64,000 nt of DNA, from contig JAGKQI010000105.1 of assembly GCA_018806915.1 (NCBI GenBank), positions 3,286,001 through 3,350,000 on the forward strand. The letters are read 5' to 3'. Origin of the DNA: Phytophthora colocasiae (taxonomy: Eukaryota > Oomycota > Peronosporomycetes > Peronosporales > Peronosporaceae). Every line of letters starts with the position of its first letter. Position 1 is the stretch's first letter. Positions 51,188 to 61,239 of this stretch are shown here, piece after piece. The translations under genes were made by a program, and so were the position numbers. The notes beneath the pieces are model-generated. The model had not been told where the DNA came from. It ran no database searches and saw only the letters and a program-made list of their open reading frames with translations.

Positions 51188-51628
51188 TCAATCGTCACCT
51201 TCGATCGGTTCAAACCAATTCGACGACACATCAACTCCTGGGTTACTTTCTGTAATGTTGGTCTCCATTGCTTCTTTCATGGGGTGGCGCAGTTGTACAC
51301 ACTTTTGAGTTACCTTCCCATGAACATTTCCTAACACTCGTCGAGCGTGTATGGATCTGATGGCTCGTGTCGGTTTGAAACTGTTGGCGCCAACAAGAAC
51401 TGACGTCCTATTTGTCACGACATTGACATCCCCAACTCGGTTAGTGCAATCGTTCTCCTGGTAGAAGTTGGCGTGCCAATGAGCTGGAAGGTTCCGCCAT
51501 ACGACGGACATTGCAGGTTCCCAATCCGGACAGCCAGCAGGTTGATAGGTATCGGATGGATTCTGGTAGGCAAAGTAGTTTCCATTACCAAACACAACGC
51601 GAAGCTCGAAAGTGCTGGCCTTCTCCAT
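51188..51628 (-). CDS. Small Cys/Trp-family protein, subtype MEK
   Basis: 146 residues (MEKASTFELRVVFGN). Motifs FAYQNPSDTYQPAGCPDW, VVWRNLPAHWHANFYQENDC, AIRSIHARRVLG and VSSNWFEPIEGDD. One first-block Cys is replaced (TYQPAGC). Close paralogue of 50414-50887 on the same strand. Function unknown. Confidence 0.6.
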   Translation of the reverse strand: MEKASTFELRVVFGNGNYFAYQNPSDTYQPAGCPDWEPAMSVVWRNLPAHWHANFYQENDCTNRVGDVNVVTNRTSVLVGANSFKPTRAIRSIHARRVLGNVHGKVTQKCVQLRHPMKEAMETNITESNPGVDVSSNWFEPIEGDD

Positions 51629-51648
51629 GTCGAACGAATGTAAGAATG

Positions 51649-51958
51649 GTATTTTATCACATGGAAGCTCCGTGATGGAACTCCATCATTTGCATCATTA
51701 GTGGTTCATTTCGCCAAGTTGAAGCGATTTCCACATCCTTCAGTTTGTGCCACTTGACGTTCAGTCGTAGCGTCAATTCGAGCCTCACAACGTAGCTGAC
51801 AATCTTGATAAATTACATTCAGATAGCAACCAGCGACCTCGCCGTGTCTTCTGGCCTCCTATTTACACTCACTGCTCCTATCTACATGGCGTCTATCTTG
51901 CCTCCATCTTTATACTGCGTCATCTTCAACGACTGCAAGGCCCACGTCCAACGGACAA
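51649..51958 (+). repeat. Duplicated segment, counterpart of 5008-5313
   Basis: Contains the spacer upstream of the gene at 51188 and the 3' end of the gene at 51882-52904. Being part of an intact gene, it is the likely source copy. Confidence 0.75.
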
Positions 51959-52904
51959 GCGCCAAGCAGCACAAACTCGCCACTACCTCAAGCAGTTGCA
52001 GCACCTTCACCGTAAAGAACAAACTGCAGGGTGGCGTATCATACTCCAACAGCGACTGAAACTCCCTCCGATGTTTCCAATACGGTGAATGGCCCACATC
52101 ATGATCTGGACGTCTCTCAGCTAAATACTCCCCACACCATTGCAGCTCTCCAAAGCTCAATAAGTCCACAGCTGCCAGTATTTTAGCAGTATGCTCCACT
52201 CCAAAGTGCGTTTGCAACTGTTGCTCCTCCGTCGTTATATTACCGCACAGTCTGCACAGCTCCATCTTGCTCTGATAGTCCCAGAGTTGCACGTCATCCT
52301 TAAATCCTTCACAAGTAGTGGCTATCCTTCTTCCCGGAGCTCGATCCGAGTCCACCGGCCAATTCTCCAGTGGGAAGATCTGTCTGGCCTCGGCAACGCT
52401 GCCAAGTTCACACACTTGCAGGCCTTTGGCGTGGCAGAAAACGTCGTTCACTTGCTGTTCGTAGAGTCCTTCATGCTCGGCGTAGAGCTCTGCTCTCCAG
52501 GGCGTATCAGGTCCTCGGTGTGACGCCACCGACGTCAGCAAGGCGGCGTCTGCCACCGCTGCTACTGCCAGTGCCGTAGACAACAATTTTGCAGCCTTTA
52601 CAGCAGCATTAAGCGGCAATTCTATCCAATGTAGAGCGAGTAGAACGCCCCCCAGTGCTGCGAGTAGAGCACTAAGCGTGATGGCACTTTTGTCCAGCGC
52701 TGTCAGTCCCAATAGAATCTGCATTTTATCCGGAGACGCACTGGCATGTCGTACCGCATAACCGACCTCTAGTAGCGGTAATGCACCAAGCGAAGACAGC
52801 GCCACGCCGCCTACAAGCAGTAGAACGGGGCGCTTCGAGGCCTCCATGGAGTCGGGCGTAATGGATTGTAGGCTACAATTTGTAGCTAAGGTGTTCCATG
52901 GCAT
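51882..52904 (-). CDS. Four-helix membrane protein, tetraspanin-like layout
   Basis: 340 residues (ATG at 52902-52904; a second ATG at codon 20 is possible). Hydrophobic helices at about 27-46, 70-94, 101-127 and 294-316. Helices three and four are separated by a 165-residue Cys-containing loop (CHAKGLQVC, CRLCG, CGEY). That layout is tetraspanin-like, but no CCG motif is seen. Function unknown. The C-terminus is duplicated at 5.2 kb. Confidence 0.6.
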   Translation of the reverse strand: MPWNTLATNCSLQSITPDSMEASKRPVLLLVGGVALSSLGALPLLEVGYAVRHASASPDKMQILLGLTALDKSAITLSALLAALGGVLLALHWIELPLNAAVKAAKLLSTALAVAAVADAALLTSVASHRGPDTPWRAELYAEHEGLYEQQVNDVFCHAKGLQVCELGSVAEARQIFPLENWPVDSDRAPGRRIATTCEGFKDDVQLWDYQSKMELCRLCGNITTEEQQLQTHFGVEHTAKILAAVDLLSFGELQWCGEYLAERRPDHDVGHSPYWKHRREFQSLLEYDTPPCSLFFTVKVLQLLEVVASLCCLALVRWTWALQSLKMTQYKDGGKIDAM

Positions 52905-53310
52905 ACAGACGCCCAGTCAACGCCTGTCGCAAGTTTTAAGAAAGACGCAAAGAAGACGCGAGAGATGGGGATTGGTGGAAAATTTTAAAGAAAAACGCTG
53001 ATTGGTTGGAAAACGCACCTAGAATCTGGAAAAAATCCATAGTTTGGTGGCAGCAGTATGGAGTAACTCCAGCCTAGAGAGACGATGATGCTCGAGTATG
53101 ATGCTCCATATTACCGAAGCCGCGTTGTTGTGAACGCGTCAGGACTCTGACGCATGAGATTGTTATCTTAATCCTGGGTCGTTTCAGACGACTCGTTTGT
53201 GACTCAAGGTTCTTCACACTTCATAAGTTGACCCTCCGTTCGGACCAGATTTCCAGTCTGTGGAGCGAATGTGATGTAGTACACCAATGAACCCATCGAC
53301 GTATTTTCCG
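52905..53310. other. Intergenic region, nothing recognised
   Basis: Upstream region of the membrane-protein gene. It carries a GATTGGTTGG (inverted CCAAT) near 52992. No gene is supported. Confidence 0.35.
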
Positions 53311-53470
53311 TTAACAATAGAGGTGTTAGTTAACTGATGTTCGTCACGTTAAAAAATGAACTATTAGAGCAACATTTGAGTTGAGTTGCGTAACAGTTGC
53401 TTCAATGTTGCTCGATTGCTCATTTTATGGTGATAGTTAACTAACGTTGACACCTCTACCTTACTTAACA
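53311..53470. repeat. Hairpin element with about 70-bp imperfect inverted repeats (MITE-like)
   Basis: The two halves, GTTAACAATAGAGGTG at the left edge and CACCTCTACCTTACTTAAC at the right edge, pair in inverse orientation. So do AGTTAACTGATG with TGATAGTTAACT, AAAAAATGAAC with GCTCATTTT, and GAGCAACATTTGA with TCAATGTTGCTC in the centre. This is a long hairpin about 160 bp from end to end, consistent with a short non-autonomous DNA transposon. It ends just before the WD40-like gene's stop. Confidence 0.5.
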
Positions 53471-53482
53471 GATCCATGTAGT

Positions 53483-54631
53483 TTACCGTTCTTTAATCAT
53501 ATCCAGGAAGGGCCACTCAACGACGGTTACGGTAGCACTGGTATCATGATATAGTAGCCTCGACTTAGTGCCCTGGAGACAGCAGACTCCTGTGATTAAC
53601 TGCTGTTCGACTTGTTGCTTTAGAACAGATGAGGTCGACCCGTGCTGCAACGAGTGCAAAAGTGTTCCCGATTCGAAATCGTACATTTCCAGTCGTGATT
53701 CTATGGCTCGAGAACACACCACGAATACAGGGCCCCAGCAGGTCACCAGCGTCTGGGCTGCAGTGGCTGCCTTGTTCACCCCAGCTGCACCAACTCCTTT
53801 CGGTTTGGGGTTACCACTGAGATCCTTGCAACTAGGCAGTGTCTGCCATTGTTTCGTATCCGATGTACAGTAAAACACGTAGACGTTGCCCTTCCTCGTA
53901 GCTACCACGAGCTTTGTACTGCAAGTAGAGAAGCTCATGCTTGTGATCCGTGGAGCTATCAGCACTCGGGAGAGAACACGAACTCCAAAAGAAGCTAGCA
54001 CATCATCTTCATGGGAGTGCAGTCTTCGTAAGAAAAGCCTCCCATCCATGGAGCCCAATGCAGCAGTGCATCCATCTCCCGAGAATTTCACCATGCAAAC
54101 TGCTATCTCATCACATATCCTTGCCAGAGGCGTCGGCATCTGCTCTGTATCGCTCTCTGCCCTCTCATTGCTCAGCACTAATTTATACAGGAAGACTCCA
54201 AACGATGTACCCACCATCAGCAGAAATTCCTTGCCGTTACCGGTAGATCTCTTGGTGATATCCATGGACGTCGCACTGAACTGCAGACGCAACTTCGCCA
54301 TTACCACGAAATCCTCAGTGCTGTAAACCACAACGCTCCGATCATGTGCAGTGGCAACAATACCCCCATTATTCGTCCAACATTGGCAAAAACTCGAAGA
54401 TTTCTCCATTGGAGGAGGTAACACCTTCACCACGCGTAAACCACTATCCGTCGATCCATTTTCGACATCATCCCAGCTGTTCTGCAGCACCACCAGCTCC
54501 CCATCTGCCCCAAGAACACTAAAGAAACCTTTGGAGTCTTCTTGCGGCGCGGCGATCGTCCCGTTCCACGTTGGGAAGGGCGGAAAACCATCCAACTTGG
54601 CCGAGCGCACATGCAACTCAGCGTCGGTCAT
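53483..54631 (-). CDS. WD40/beta-propeller-like protein
   Basis: 382 residues (ATG at 54629-54631). Several blade-like patterns are visible (NNGGIVATAHDRSVVVYS, VKFSGDGCTAALGSMDGRLF, STKLVVATRKGNVYVFYCTS), each with the small residue-Asp-x-VxxW/F ending of WD40 blades. About six blades fit the length. The specific family was not recognised; scaffold role inferred. Confidence 0.55.
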   Translation of the reverse strand: MTDAELHVRSAKLDGFPPFPTWNGTIAAPQEDSKGFFSVLGADGELVVLQNSWDDVENGSTDSGLRVVKVLPPPMEKSSSFCQCWTNNGGIVATAHDRSVVVYSTEDFVVMAKLRLQFSATSMDITKRSTGNGKEFLLMVGTSFGVFLYKLVLSNERAESDTEQMPTPLARICDEIAVCMVKFSGDGCTAALGSMDGRLFLRRLHSHEDDVLASFGVRVLSRVLIAPRITSMSFSTCSTKLVVATRKGNVYVFYCTSDTKQWQTLPSCKDLSGNPKPKGVGAAGVNKAATAAQTLVTCWGPVFVVCSRAIESRLEMYDFESGTLLHSLQHGSTSSVLKQQVEQQLITGVCCLQGTKSRLLYHDTSATVTVVEWPFLDMIKER

Positions 54632-55129
54632 GAGTCACTTGACTCCTTCGAAAGAGTGACCCGAGCTTTTGTAACGCCGTTTCTATGCATTGCCATACTT
54701 TACGGCGTAAGTAATTTACGGTAACGACTGCGAGATTCTCCAGCAACCAGCGATGCCTTCACCTCGCATTTGAGACTAGCACTTAGATGCATAAAGTACA
54801 TGAACATCGGAGTTGTCTTGGCGGTAGAGTGAAAGCTGTTGCCTTATGTTCCACCTTGATGTCGCTGTGACTTTTTGCGACCAGTTGCAACAGCAGGGGG
54901 TGCAGCTCCCAAGTTGTTTTCATACAAACAGCCGTTACCAGTTGCTGGAAAAGGGGAATGGCTGAATCGTTCCTGCTTCCAGATACACACACGGCATTTC
55001 CACCTCTTGATGGGAAGTGCGTACTGCTTCAAGACTCTTGAATCCAGGGTAGAACTCTACAAAAAGTTAGCGTGAGACCACCAGCCAACTGGTTGACGAT
55101 CAAATCTACAGAAACAACTACAGAACGTA
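54632..55129. other. Intergenic region between divergent WD40-like and kinase genes
   Basis: No gene is supported here. Overlapping minus-strand frames (54783-54992, 54844-55032) have no recognisable features. Confidence 0.35.
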
Positions 55130-56311
55130 ATGCAAGCTCTGGTGGGTATCCGAGGAGTTCTGCGACTGAGTGGCAGTGGTGTGCGAATGTTCGCATTGAC
55201 GCGCAATGCATTGCACCTGGCAGTGACTTTCCAACCATTGCAAAGTGCAACTCGAGGCAATGTGATGCAGTTTCATGTGTGTCCGTGGCGCCACGCGGCA
55301 GGAGAAGGGAGCTCTGTCAACATGAGGCTTTTAGCTGTTGGGGCGGCGTTTGCAGCGATTTCAGCGATTGCAGGTGGAGAATCGTTGTGCGAAGCATTGG
55401 AAGATGACACAGAGAGCGGTGATGTCGCTTGTAACTTGTGTGACGACAACTACTTTGACGCTGAATATGAGCCGAAGAAACTCTTGGGCTGCGGTACTTT
55501 TGGTGTCGTTATGCAGTGCGTTCACAAGCAGACTGGACGAGTTGCAGCGGTGAAGATGGTGCATGATATTGCTGGGAACCAGAAGGAGGTAGAACGCGAA
55601 AAAATGGCACTCGAGTGTTTGGAGCGTGCCGGTGGTCATGGCAATATCATCAGCTTTGACGGGTCGTATTACCACAACGACTTCCACTACCTTGTGCTCG
55701 AGTATGTGCCAGGTATCTCGCTCCACTCGTTCGTGGAGAAACACCGCACACTTGATGCCACGTGGTCGCTGCAGCTCGTTTCACAATTGGCCAGCGCCTT
55801 GCAGTTCATGCACCAGGCAGATATCGTCCACCGTGATCTCAAACCGGAAAACGTCATGGCCCTCGTCAAAAACAGTGGAGACCCGAAAGAGAACGACGAC
55901 GTCACGCTCAAGATCATCGATTTCGGATCAGCTGGAAGGGCTTCACAACCAGAAGCGGCTGATAAAGCAGGCACAACGACTTTGTCAGGAACGCGTTGTT
56001 ATTGGCCTCCTGAAGTTCTCCAGCGTCAAGGTATGACTGCAGCGATGGACATGTGGGCTCTAGGGTGCATTCTGTACATCCTCATTTCAGGCCGTCACCC
56101 GTTCGACCTTACTGGATGTTCTACCGAGGAAGAAGTTCTACAGCGTGTCAAGACGGACCCAGTGTCGTTTCTTCTGCCAGTATGGCACGACATCCCCGCA
56201 GAAACTAAAGAGCTGATCCGTGGGCTGCTGGAGAAGGATCCACGTCACCGAATGTCTGCAGCCCAAGTACTGGAACATCCGGCCATCGTCGAGGCTACCA
56301 AGGAATTGTGA
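55130..56311 (+). CDS. Ser/Thr protein kinase, CaMK-like, possible mitochondrial or membrane N-terminus
   Basis: 393 residues, kinase domain at about 115-385. ATP loop GCGTFGVV, VAIK-type Lys142 (AAVKMV), catalytic loop HRDLKPEN (D236, N241), DFGS (D264), PPEV in place of APE, and DMWALGCILYIL. CaMK-like overall. The 84-residue N-terminus is Arg-rich and hydroxylated-residue-rich and carries a hydrophobic stretch (RLLAVGAAFAAISAIAGG), fitting a mitochondrial presequence or signal anchor; location is inference. Substrate unknown. Confidence 0.8.
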   Translation: MQALVGIRGVLRLSGSGVRMFALTRNALHLAVTFQPLQSATRGNVMQFHVCPWRHAAGEGSSVNMRLLAVGAAFAAISAIAGGESLCEALEDDTESGDVACNLCDDNYFDAEYEPKKLLGCGTFGVVMQCVHKQTGRVAAVKMVHDIAGNQKEVEREKMALECLERAGGHGNIISFDGSYYHNDFHYLVLEYVPGISLHSFVEKHRTLDATWSLQLVSQLASALQFMHQADIVHRDLKPENVMALVKNSGDPKENDDVTLKIIDFGSAGRASQPEAADKAGTTTLSGTRCYWPPEVLQRQGMTAAMDMWALGCILYILISGRHPFDLTGCSTEEEVLQRVKTDPVSFLLPVWHDIPAETKELIRGLLEKDPRHRMSAAQVLEHPAIVEATKEL

Positions 56312-56773
56312 AGTTGTAGCTACTTCCAAGTAGCAGAGTGTCGTAATGTGCGTGTATGTACAGCACGCTTTTATCTATCAGGTATCTGCACCAGAGCCAA
56401 AGGTGCAAGTAGTAGTGACGAACATAACAACAAGCTCCCTGTACACGTAATGCAAGACCTACATATCAATGCGTTAATACAACAATCACTTTCATACCCG
56501 CTTGACTACGAGCCACCCCGATCGAATCCAGCGCTGACACTTGGCACACACATGCAAGACCGCTTGATACAGCGCAAGGAAATCATTAGAACGCGAGGCT
56601 TCGTGTGTACGACATGCACAGCCAGAAAATAGCATTAGAAAACATCCTTCGTGACATTTGGTTCACAGCGCCTAGCGGTAATATTACGGTGAGATTCACA
56701 CGGCCAATCACATTAACGTAAATATTCGCTTTCGTTGACTATTATTCGTCAAAGGGGAGCCTGCTAAATGGTG
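56312..56773. other. Intergenic region, nothing recognised
   Basis: A plus-strand frame at 56348-56632 begins at GTG and has no features of a gene. No repeat or RNA gene seen. Confidence 0.35.
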
Positions 56774-56809
56774 CGTCCTGAAGCTCGTCCTGAAGCTCGT
56801 CCTGAAGCT
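56774..56809 (+). repeat. 12-bp tandem repeat, three copies
   Basis: CGTCCTGAAGCT repeated three times exactly, encoding RPEA if read from the ATG at 56768. It lies just upstream of the Ulp1 gene and could be part of its first exon or leader. Confidence 0.8.
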
Positions 56810-56927
56810 CGGAGCTGTTCTATTGACTGACCTGTGTACGCTGGCTCTATAGCATCATATCCAATCGTCGTTTGATGACAGGCGACACCAGCAACGCTAT
56901 ACAGACGCGTGTCGCCACAGTCTTAAC

Positions 56928-58859
56928 TTGTTGAGGGATAACCCCGTGGATCTGCCTAAACCTCCATTTCGTTTGCAAGCGTATTACACTGGACAGAACG
57001 TACGCGAGGAGGTTTCAAGTGCTGAAGAACTCAGTCGGGAAAAGTTTAGACGACGTTTAGAGGAGTTCGACCCTGTGGAGTACTATCAGTCACCAGCCAA
57101 GAAGCAGAAAGTAGTGATCGAGAAGGAGAACGACCTACACGCTCAAGACGAGAGGAACCAGGACCTTTTGAAGAAGATGAAGAAGATATTCGGAGGAAGA
57201 GACCAACCGCGTGGTATTGCCTTTGGAAAGATGGACACGAGGCCTGTTGTTGAGGAACTCAAGCGCAACAAGCAAGACATTGCAAATGACAGTGAGACGA
57301 AGGTACGGGGTTTTAGCATTGGCTTACTTATATTGCATCGTACTGATGTTTTGGGGTTGCTTTGTGGTAGGAGGAGTCTGAACCTTCACAATTTAGTGAC
57401 GATGATAGTACAAATGAAGCTTCAGTGCCTATTGCCAACGGCAGTAAGCACGGAACCAGCATTACAACGATGACTTTGCTTGAAGAGATTGCCGAGCTGG
57501 AACGTGGGTGATTTCCTGTTTTAACTACCCGTTGTTGATATTCTCACTAAGTTTGATATGTGTGATTCTTGACTACACAGAACGAATCCGAGATCAGACT
57601 CTGTCGCGACAATCCAAGGCAGATCAACTGTTTTCTAAACGTTTTGCAGATCGGGAGTTGGACGTATGTGCCAACTTTGGCGATGAATTTGTACTGGCTT
57701 GATGTTGACCTTTGCATTGTGTTGCACAGACGATTTTGGCGGAAGTCCTGCTTGATGATATTTACGATATCGCCGAAGACGTATTTGACGAAGAAGAAGA
57801 GAAATCTCGCAACAAGGAGTTACCGCCTGATCTACTGGAAATTGTCGAAGATGCGTTGCACGGAGGTCCCATGGAGGAGGTCCTCGTTCAAAAGTACAAT
57901 GTGGATATTACGCGTCGTCACTTGCAGTGCTTGCTTCCTACAGTCTGGCTGAATGATGAGGTTAGTGCTGTGTAAAAACTATATGTCTCGTCACTTAACT
58001 GATGGCTGCTTTTCCAGGTGATCAACTTTTATTTCCAAATGATGAGCGATCGCGATGCAGCACTTGTTGAGGCTGGCGTTTTGTCGAAACGCAGCCATTT
58101 CTTCAACTCATTTTTCTATACGAAGGTGTCGGAGAATGGCTACAACTTCGTTAACGTACGCCGATGGACAAGGAAGGTAAGACTGGTGTTTTTATGCCTT
58201 TGCTAATGTCAGTGCTAAGCTGATCTGTCCTTCTGACTGGCTGGATAGATCGATTTGTTTGCGATGGACAAAATTTTTATGCCCGTGAATGTCGGCAACG
58301 TACGTATTGTACGCGTTCACTCTGATCCGCATCATAATAGCTCATGGTTCTTTGGTTTTAATCTCTTTTTTATACAGATGCATTGGTGCATGGCTGTGAT
58401 CCACATGGCGGAGAAGCGTATCCAATACTATGATTCGATGATGGGCAAAGGTGCTGCGTGTCTTAAAGTGCTGCTTAGGTAAATGCTGGGTATTATTGAT
58501 ACAGTGGTTGATTGCAGCTAACCACAGTTTTCCACTTCAGATATTTACACGACGAGTCCGAGCACAAGAAGAAGCAAAAGTTCAACGACGAAGGCTGGGA
58601 GCTGGTGGGTACCGCACCGGACACGCCTCAGCAAACCAATGGCTCTGACTGTGGCGTTTTCTCGTGCATGTTCGCGGACTACCTCTCTCAGAACAGGGTG
58701 CGTGTAAGACGTACTTGTCCATCAATTTTTGATCATCATTAACCTATTTCATTTTTGCAGCCACTGACTTTTAAGCAGAAGGATATTCCATTCCACCGGC
58801 ATCGCATGGTTCTCCACGTGAGCCGAGGCTACATCCCACTCGAAGAAGAAGATCTATAG
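56928..58859 (+). CDS. Ulp1/SENP-type SUMO protease
   Basis: Nine exons join in phase (56928-57302, 57371-57503, 57581-57663, 57730-57960, 58018-58176, 58249-58299, 58378-58478, 58541-58697, 58761-58859). Domain: C48 peptidase with the motif WLNDEVINFYFQMM, FFNSFFYTKV, the catalytic His in MHWCMAV (CAT 58381-58383), Asp in YYDSMMG (GAT 58432-58434), and Cys in NGSDCGVF (TGT 58650-58652). It cleaves SUMO precursors and conjugates. The frame is open upstream without an ATG to a TAG at 56850-56852, so a first exon is unresolved; it may start near 56768. Confidence 0.9.
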
Positions 58860-58991
58860 ACGGCACTGCACCATCAAGGACGAATTCAATCCAATGCAAG
58901 ACTCGTGTGGTTTTACTGTTTTATTGACGATGTCGTCTTCATATATACGTGCAGTCTTCCAACACACGTTGCTGTTGTGGAGAGCTGGTGA

Positions 58992-59189
58992 TTACTTAAT
59001 CGTGAAGCCTTCACTGCGCAGGCAGGCCTTGTGAGCTTCAATGATGTCCTTGCAGTTCTCCTGGCCGTTGTTGACGATGCACAGGTCACGCGCCTGCTTG
59101 GTCGTCGGGCACGAGCAACAGATTTTCTTGCCAGACTTGCCCAACACTGGGCCTTCAGTCACTTTCGCGGTGCATTCCTTCTCGGCCAT
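58992..59189 (-). CDS. COX17: Cox17-like mitochondrial copper chaperone
   Basis: 65 residues. The copper-binding CC-x-C motif (KICCSCPTTK) and the following twin-Cys segments (DLCIVNNGQENCKDIIEAHKACL then GF) match Cox17, which delivers copper to Sco1 and Cox11 for cytochrome c oxidase. Length fits (60-70 in the family). The gene converges with the Ulp1 gene (133 bp between stops). ATG at 59187-59189. Confidence 0.92.
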   Translation of the reverse strand: MAEKECTAKVTEGPVLGKSGKKICCSCPTTKQARDLCIVNNGQENCKDIIEAHKACLRSEGFTIK

Positions 59190-59671
59190 TGGGACTTCGG
59201 GTGCGTTTTCAGTCTGATGGCCAATGTCGACGAGGAATTAGTGGCCTCAGAAAATAGAGTACCGAGGACGACGAAAGTTATAGTGCATTCACTAGTACTT
59301 ACGTAATCAGCTCAAGATTGCATAACTTGATATCGTGAGGTACCGGTTGATAAGTGGTGCTAAATAGACTCACCTATGACCTCTATAATAGCATTTTGGA
59401 AATACCGGTATTTTTAACGTTGTTGTTGGGTGAAGGTGTTGACGAGCTAGCGATCCGTCTGTGAGATGGAGACCACTTCGCTCAATGAGAATGCAGTGGA
59501 GCTTCACGTCAGCAAGATGCAAGCAAGACTTCTGTGAAGATATTGTTGAAAAGCTGCAAGTGAAGACGGCCGCGAAGAGATTTTACTTTCCAATTTATCG
59601 GCAAATACAAAAAAATATACACGAGCAGGAGCACAGCACTCAGCTTAAATATCACGCCTCCTCCTGTTTTT

Positions 59672-60736
59672 CTAGGCATTCTGGTTGCAGCGCGTGCAGT
59701 GTCCATCGACTCGACGAGTGCCGCAGTGAGTGCAGAACGTCCCTGGGACCGATTCGCGATGCAAGATTTCACCGTGTGTATCGCGAATGTGTGCAATGAG
59801 ATCACCGCGAGCACGAAACAGCACGCCACAGAACGAGCAGTTCTCCCAGATTTCATCCTCAGGGCCCGACATGCGGGCACCAATTGACGCACGGTTCCCA
59901 GTACCCGACGATGGTGGTGATGGCACCCGAGCCAATGGGATGTCGCTCACTCTGTCTGCGTCTTCTTCTCCAATGAAAAGCATCTCAGTGGCCGTCACAA
60001 ACGCTGTTGGTCGTCGGAATCTGGATACCATGGAAGCTCGGTCATCTCGCTCGGAGCGCAGTACAGCTCTGAATCTGATCGGGAACAGCAAAGGCGCCTG
60101 GTTCTTCCTCTTCTCAAGGGTCAAAAAGCCAATCGCTTTATTCACCTCACGACCGCCTCCAAGTGGGAAAGTTTGTGTGAAACCGACCGCGCGGTCGGGC
60201 CAAAAACAACTCGTAAGGGTGAACTTGGAACTCGATGTGAGCGGCTTCCGGTCTCCAATCTGAATAACAAACACAGTCTGCTCGTCGCGCGTGCGTGACC
60301 ATTTGAGATACTTGGACACGTGAGTAGCTCGCAGATACTTTCCCGTACTAACTGACACCAGCTGCACGCGCATTTCATCCAGAATGTGGCGTTCACGGAC
60401 CTCATCAACTGGAACAATCTGCACAAATTCATTATCGGCGGCTTGGCCAGCACATTGAGCGTTGTAGAAGCACGGAGCCACACTCTCCTTGTCCTTGCAC
60501 GTCACATAGGCGTCGTAACCCTGCCAGAAGAGCTGCAAGGCGATGTGGTCACGGGACGTCGTCCAAGTCCCGTGGTTCACAGTCTCTACCGACGGCTGCT
60601 CGACGCGACTTTGCTGACGGCGAGTCGTCACGGGCGTTTCCTCCTCTTGCTCCATACTATCTAACGGGTAGAACTCAATGGGCTCGTCGTCGATCTCCAT
60701 TGGGGGAAGCGTAGCAATGTGCGTCTCCTCTCGCAT
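59672..60736 (-). CDS. C2H2 zinc-finger protein with possible beta-trefoil domain
   Basis: 354 residues (ATG 60734-60736). The N-terminal 60 residues are acidic. Residues about 60-165 show a repeated beta pattern (LFWQGYDAYVTCK, MRVQLVSVSTGKYLRATH), as in actin-crosslinking-type beta-trefoil domains. The C-terminus has one C2H2 finger (CSFCGVLFRARGDLIAHIRD, then TH) and a CxxC pair (CTHCGTRRVDGHCTRC). The function is unknown; the trefoil assignment is tentative. Confidence 0.5.
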   Translation of the reverse strand: MREETHIATLPPMEIDDEPIEFYPLDSMEQEEETPVTTRRQQSRVEQPSVETVNHGTWTTSRDHIALQLFWQGYDAYVTCKDKESVAPCFYNAQCAGQAADNEFVQIVPVDEVRERHILDEMRVQLVSVSTGKYLRATHVSKYLKWSRTRDEQTVFVIQIGDRKPLTSSSKFTLTSCFWPDRAVGFTQTFPLGGGREVNKAIGFLTLEKRKNQAPLLFPIRFRAVLRSERDDRASMVSRFRRPTAFVTATEMLFIGEEDADRVSDIPLARVPSPPSSGTGNRASIGARMSGPEDEIWENCSFCGVLFRARGDLIAHIRDTHGEILHRESVPGTFCTHCGTRRVDGHCTRCNQNA

Positions 60737-60949
60737 AGCAGTTGATAGTTATGCAGCTCTTCCGAAAATGAGCTCTGCTGAAGGGCGATGATGGCCTCCG
60801 ATTGCGCTCCACATCGTCGTGATTGGCTTAAATGCGAGTTGTGATTACGAGAAATAAATCCCATTGGCTAAAAATGTTCGTAGAAAGGCCGAAAAAAAAA
60901 AACACGCCCTATTCCACCCCTATAGCGAGTGAATACCGGCAAGTGCACT

Positions 60950-61204
60950 TCAAAGTACAGCGACGTCTTGGGCACGGAAATGCTGCCTATACAAATGCTG
61001 CTCCAGGTCGGCAAAGCCAACCATTCCGGCAAAGGTGTGTGACTCATAGAGCTGAAAACGTTTGCGAACACCACCGACAAACACCCCGAACGTTCTGTGG
61101 GGTAGTTCGACGGGCAAAACGTACCACGTACTACCTTCGAACCTCTCTATACTAAATTCAAGTATGTTTGTGTGTGGTTCACACCATTCGACAAAATGAA
61201 GCAT
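60950..61204 (-). CDS. Hypothetical small ORF
   Basis: 84 residues, no ATG-specific context, starts MLHFVEWCEPHTNILEF. A regular hydrophobic/aromatic pattern and few rare residues make it more gene-like than the surrounding frames, but no family is recognised. It may be a fragment. Confidence 0.25.
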   Translation of the reverse strand: MLHFVEWCEPHTNILEFSIERFEGSTWYVLPVELPHRTFGVFVGGVRKRFQLYESHTFAGMVGFADLEQHLYRQHFRAQDVAVL

Positions 61205-61239
61205 CTGATTCTGAACCGACTAACATGTACGACATGGTG

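Noticed and set aside
56348..56632. 94-codon plus-strand ORF after the kinase
   Set aside because: Begins at GTG rather than ATG and has no recognisable features.
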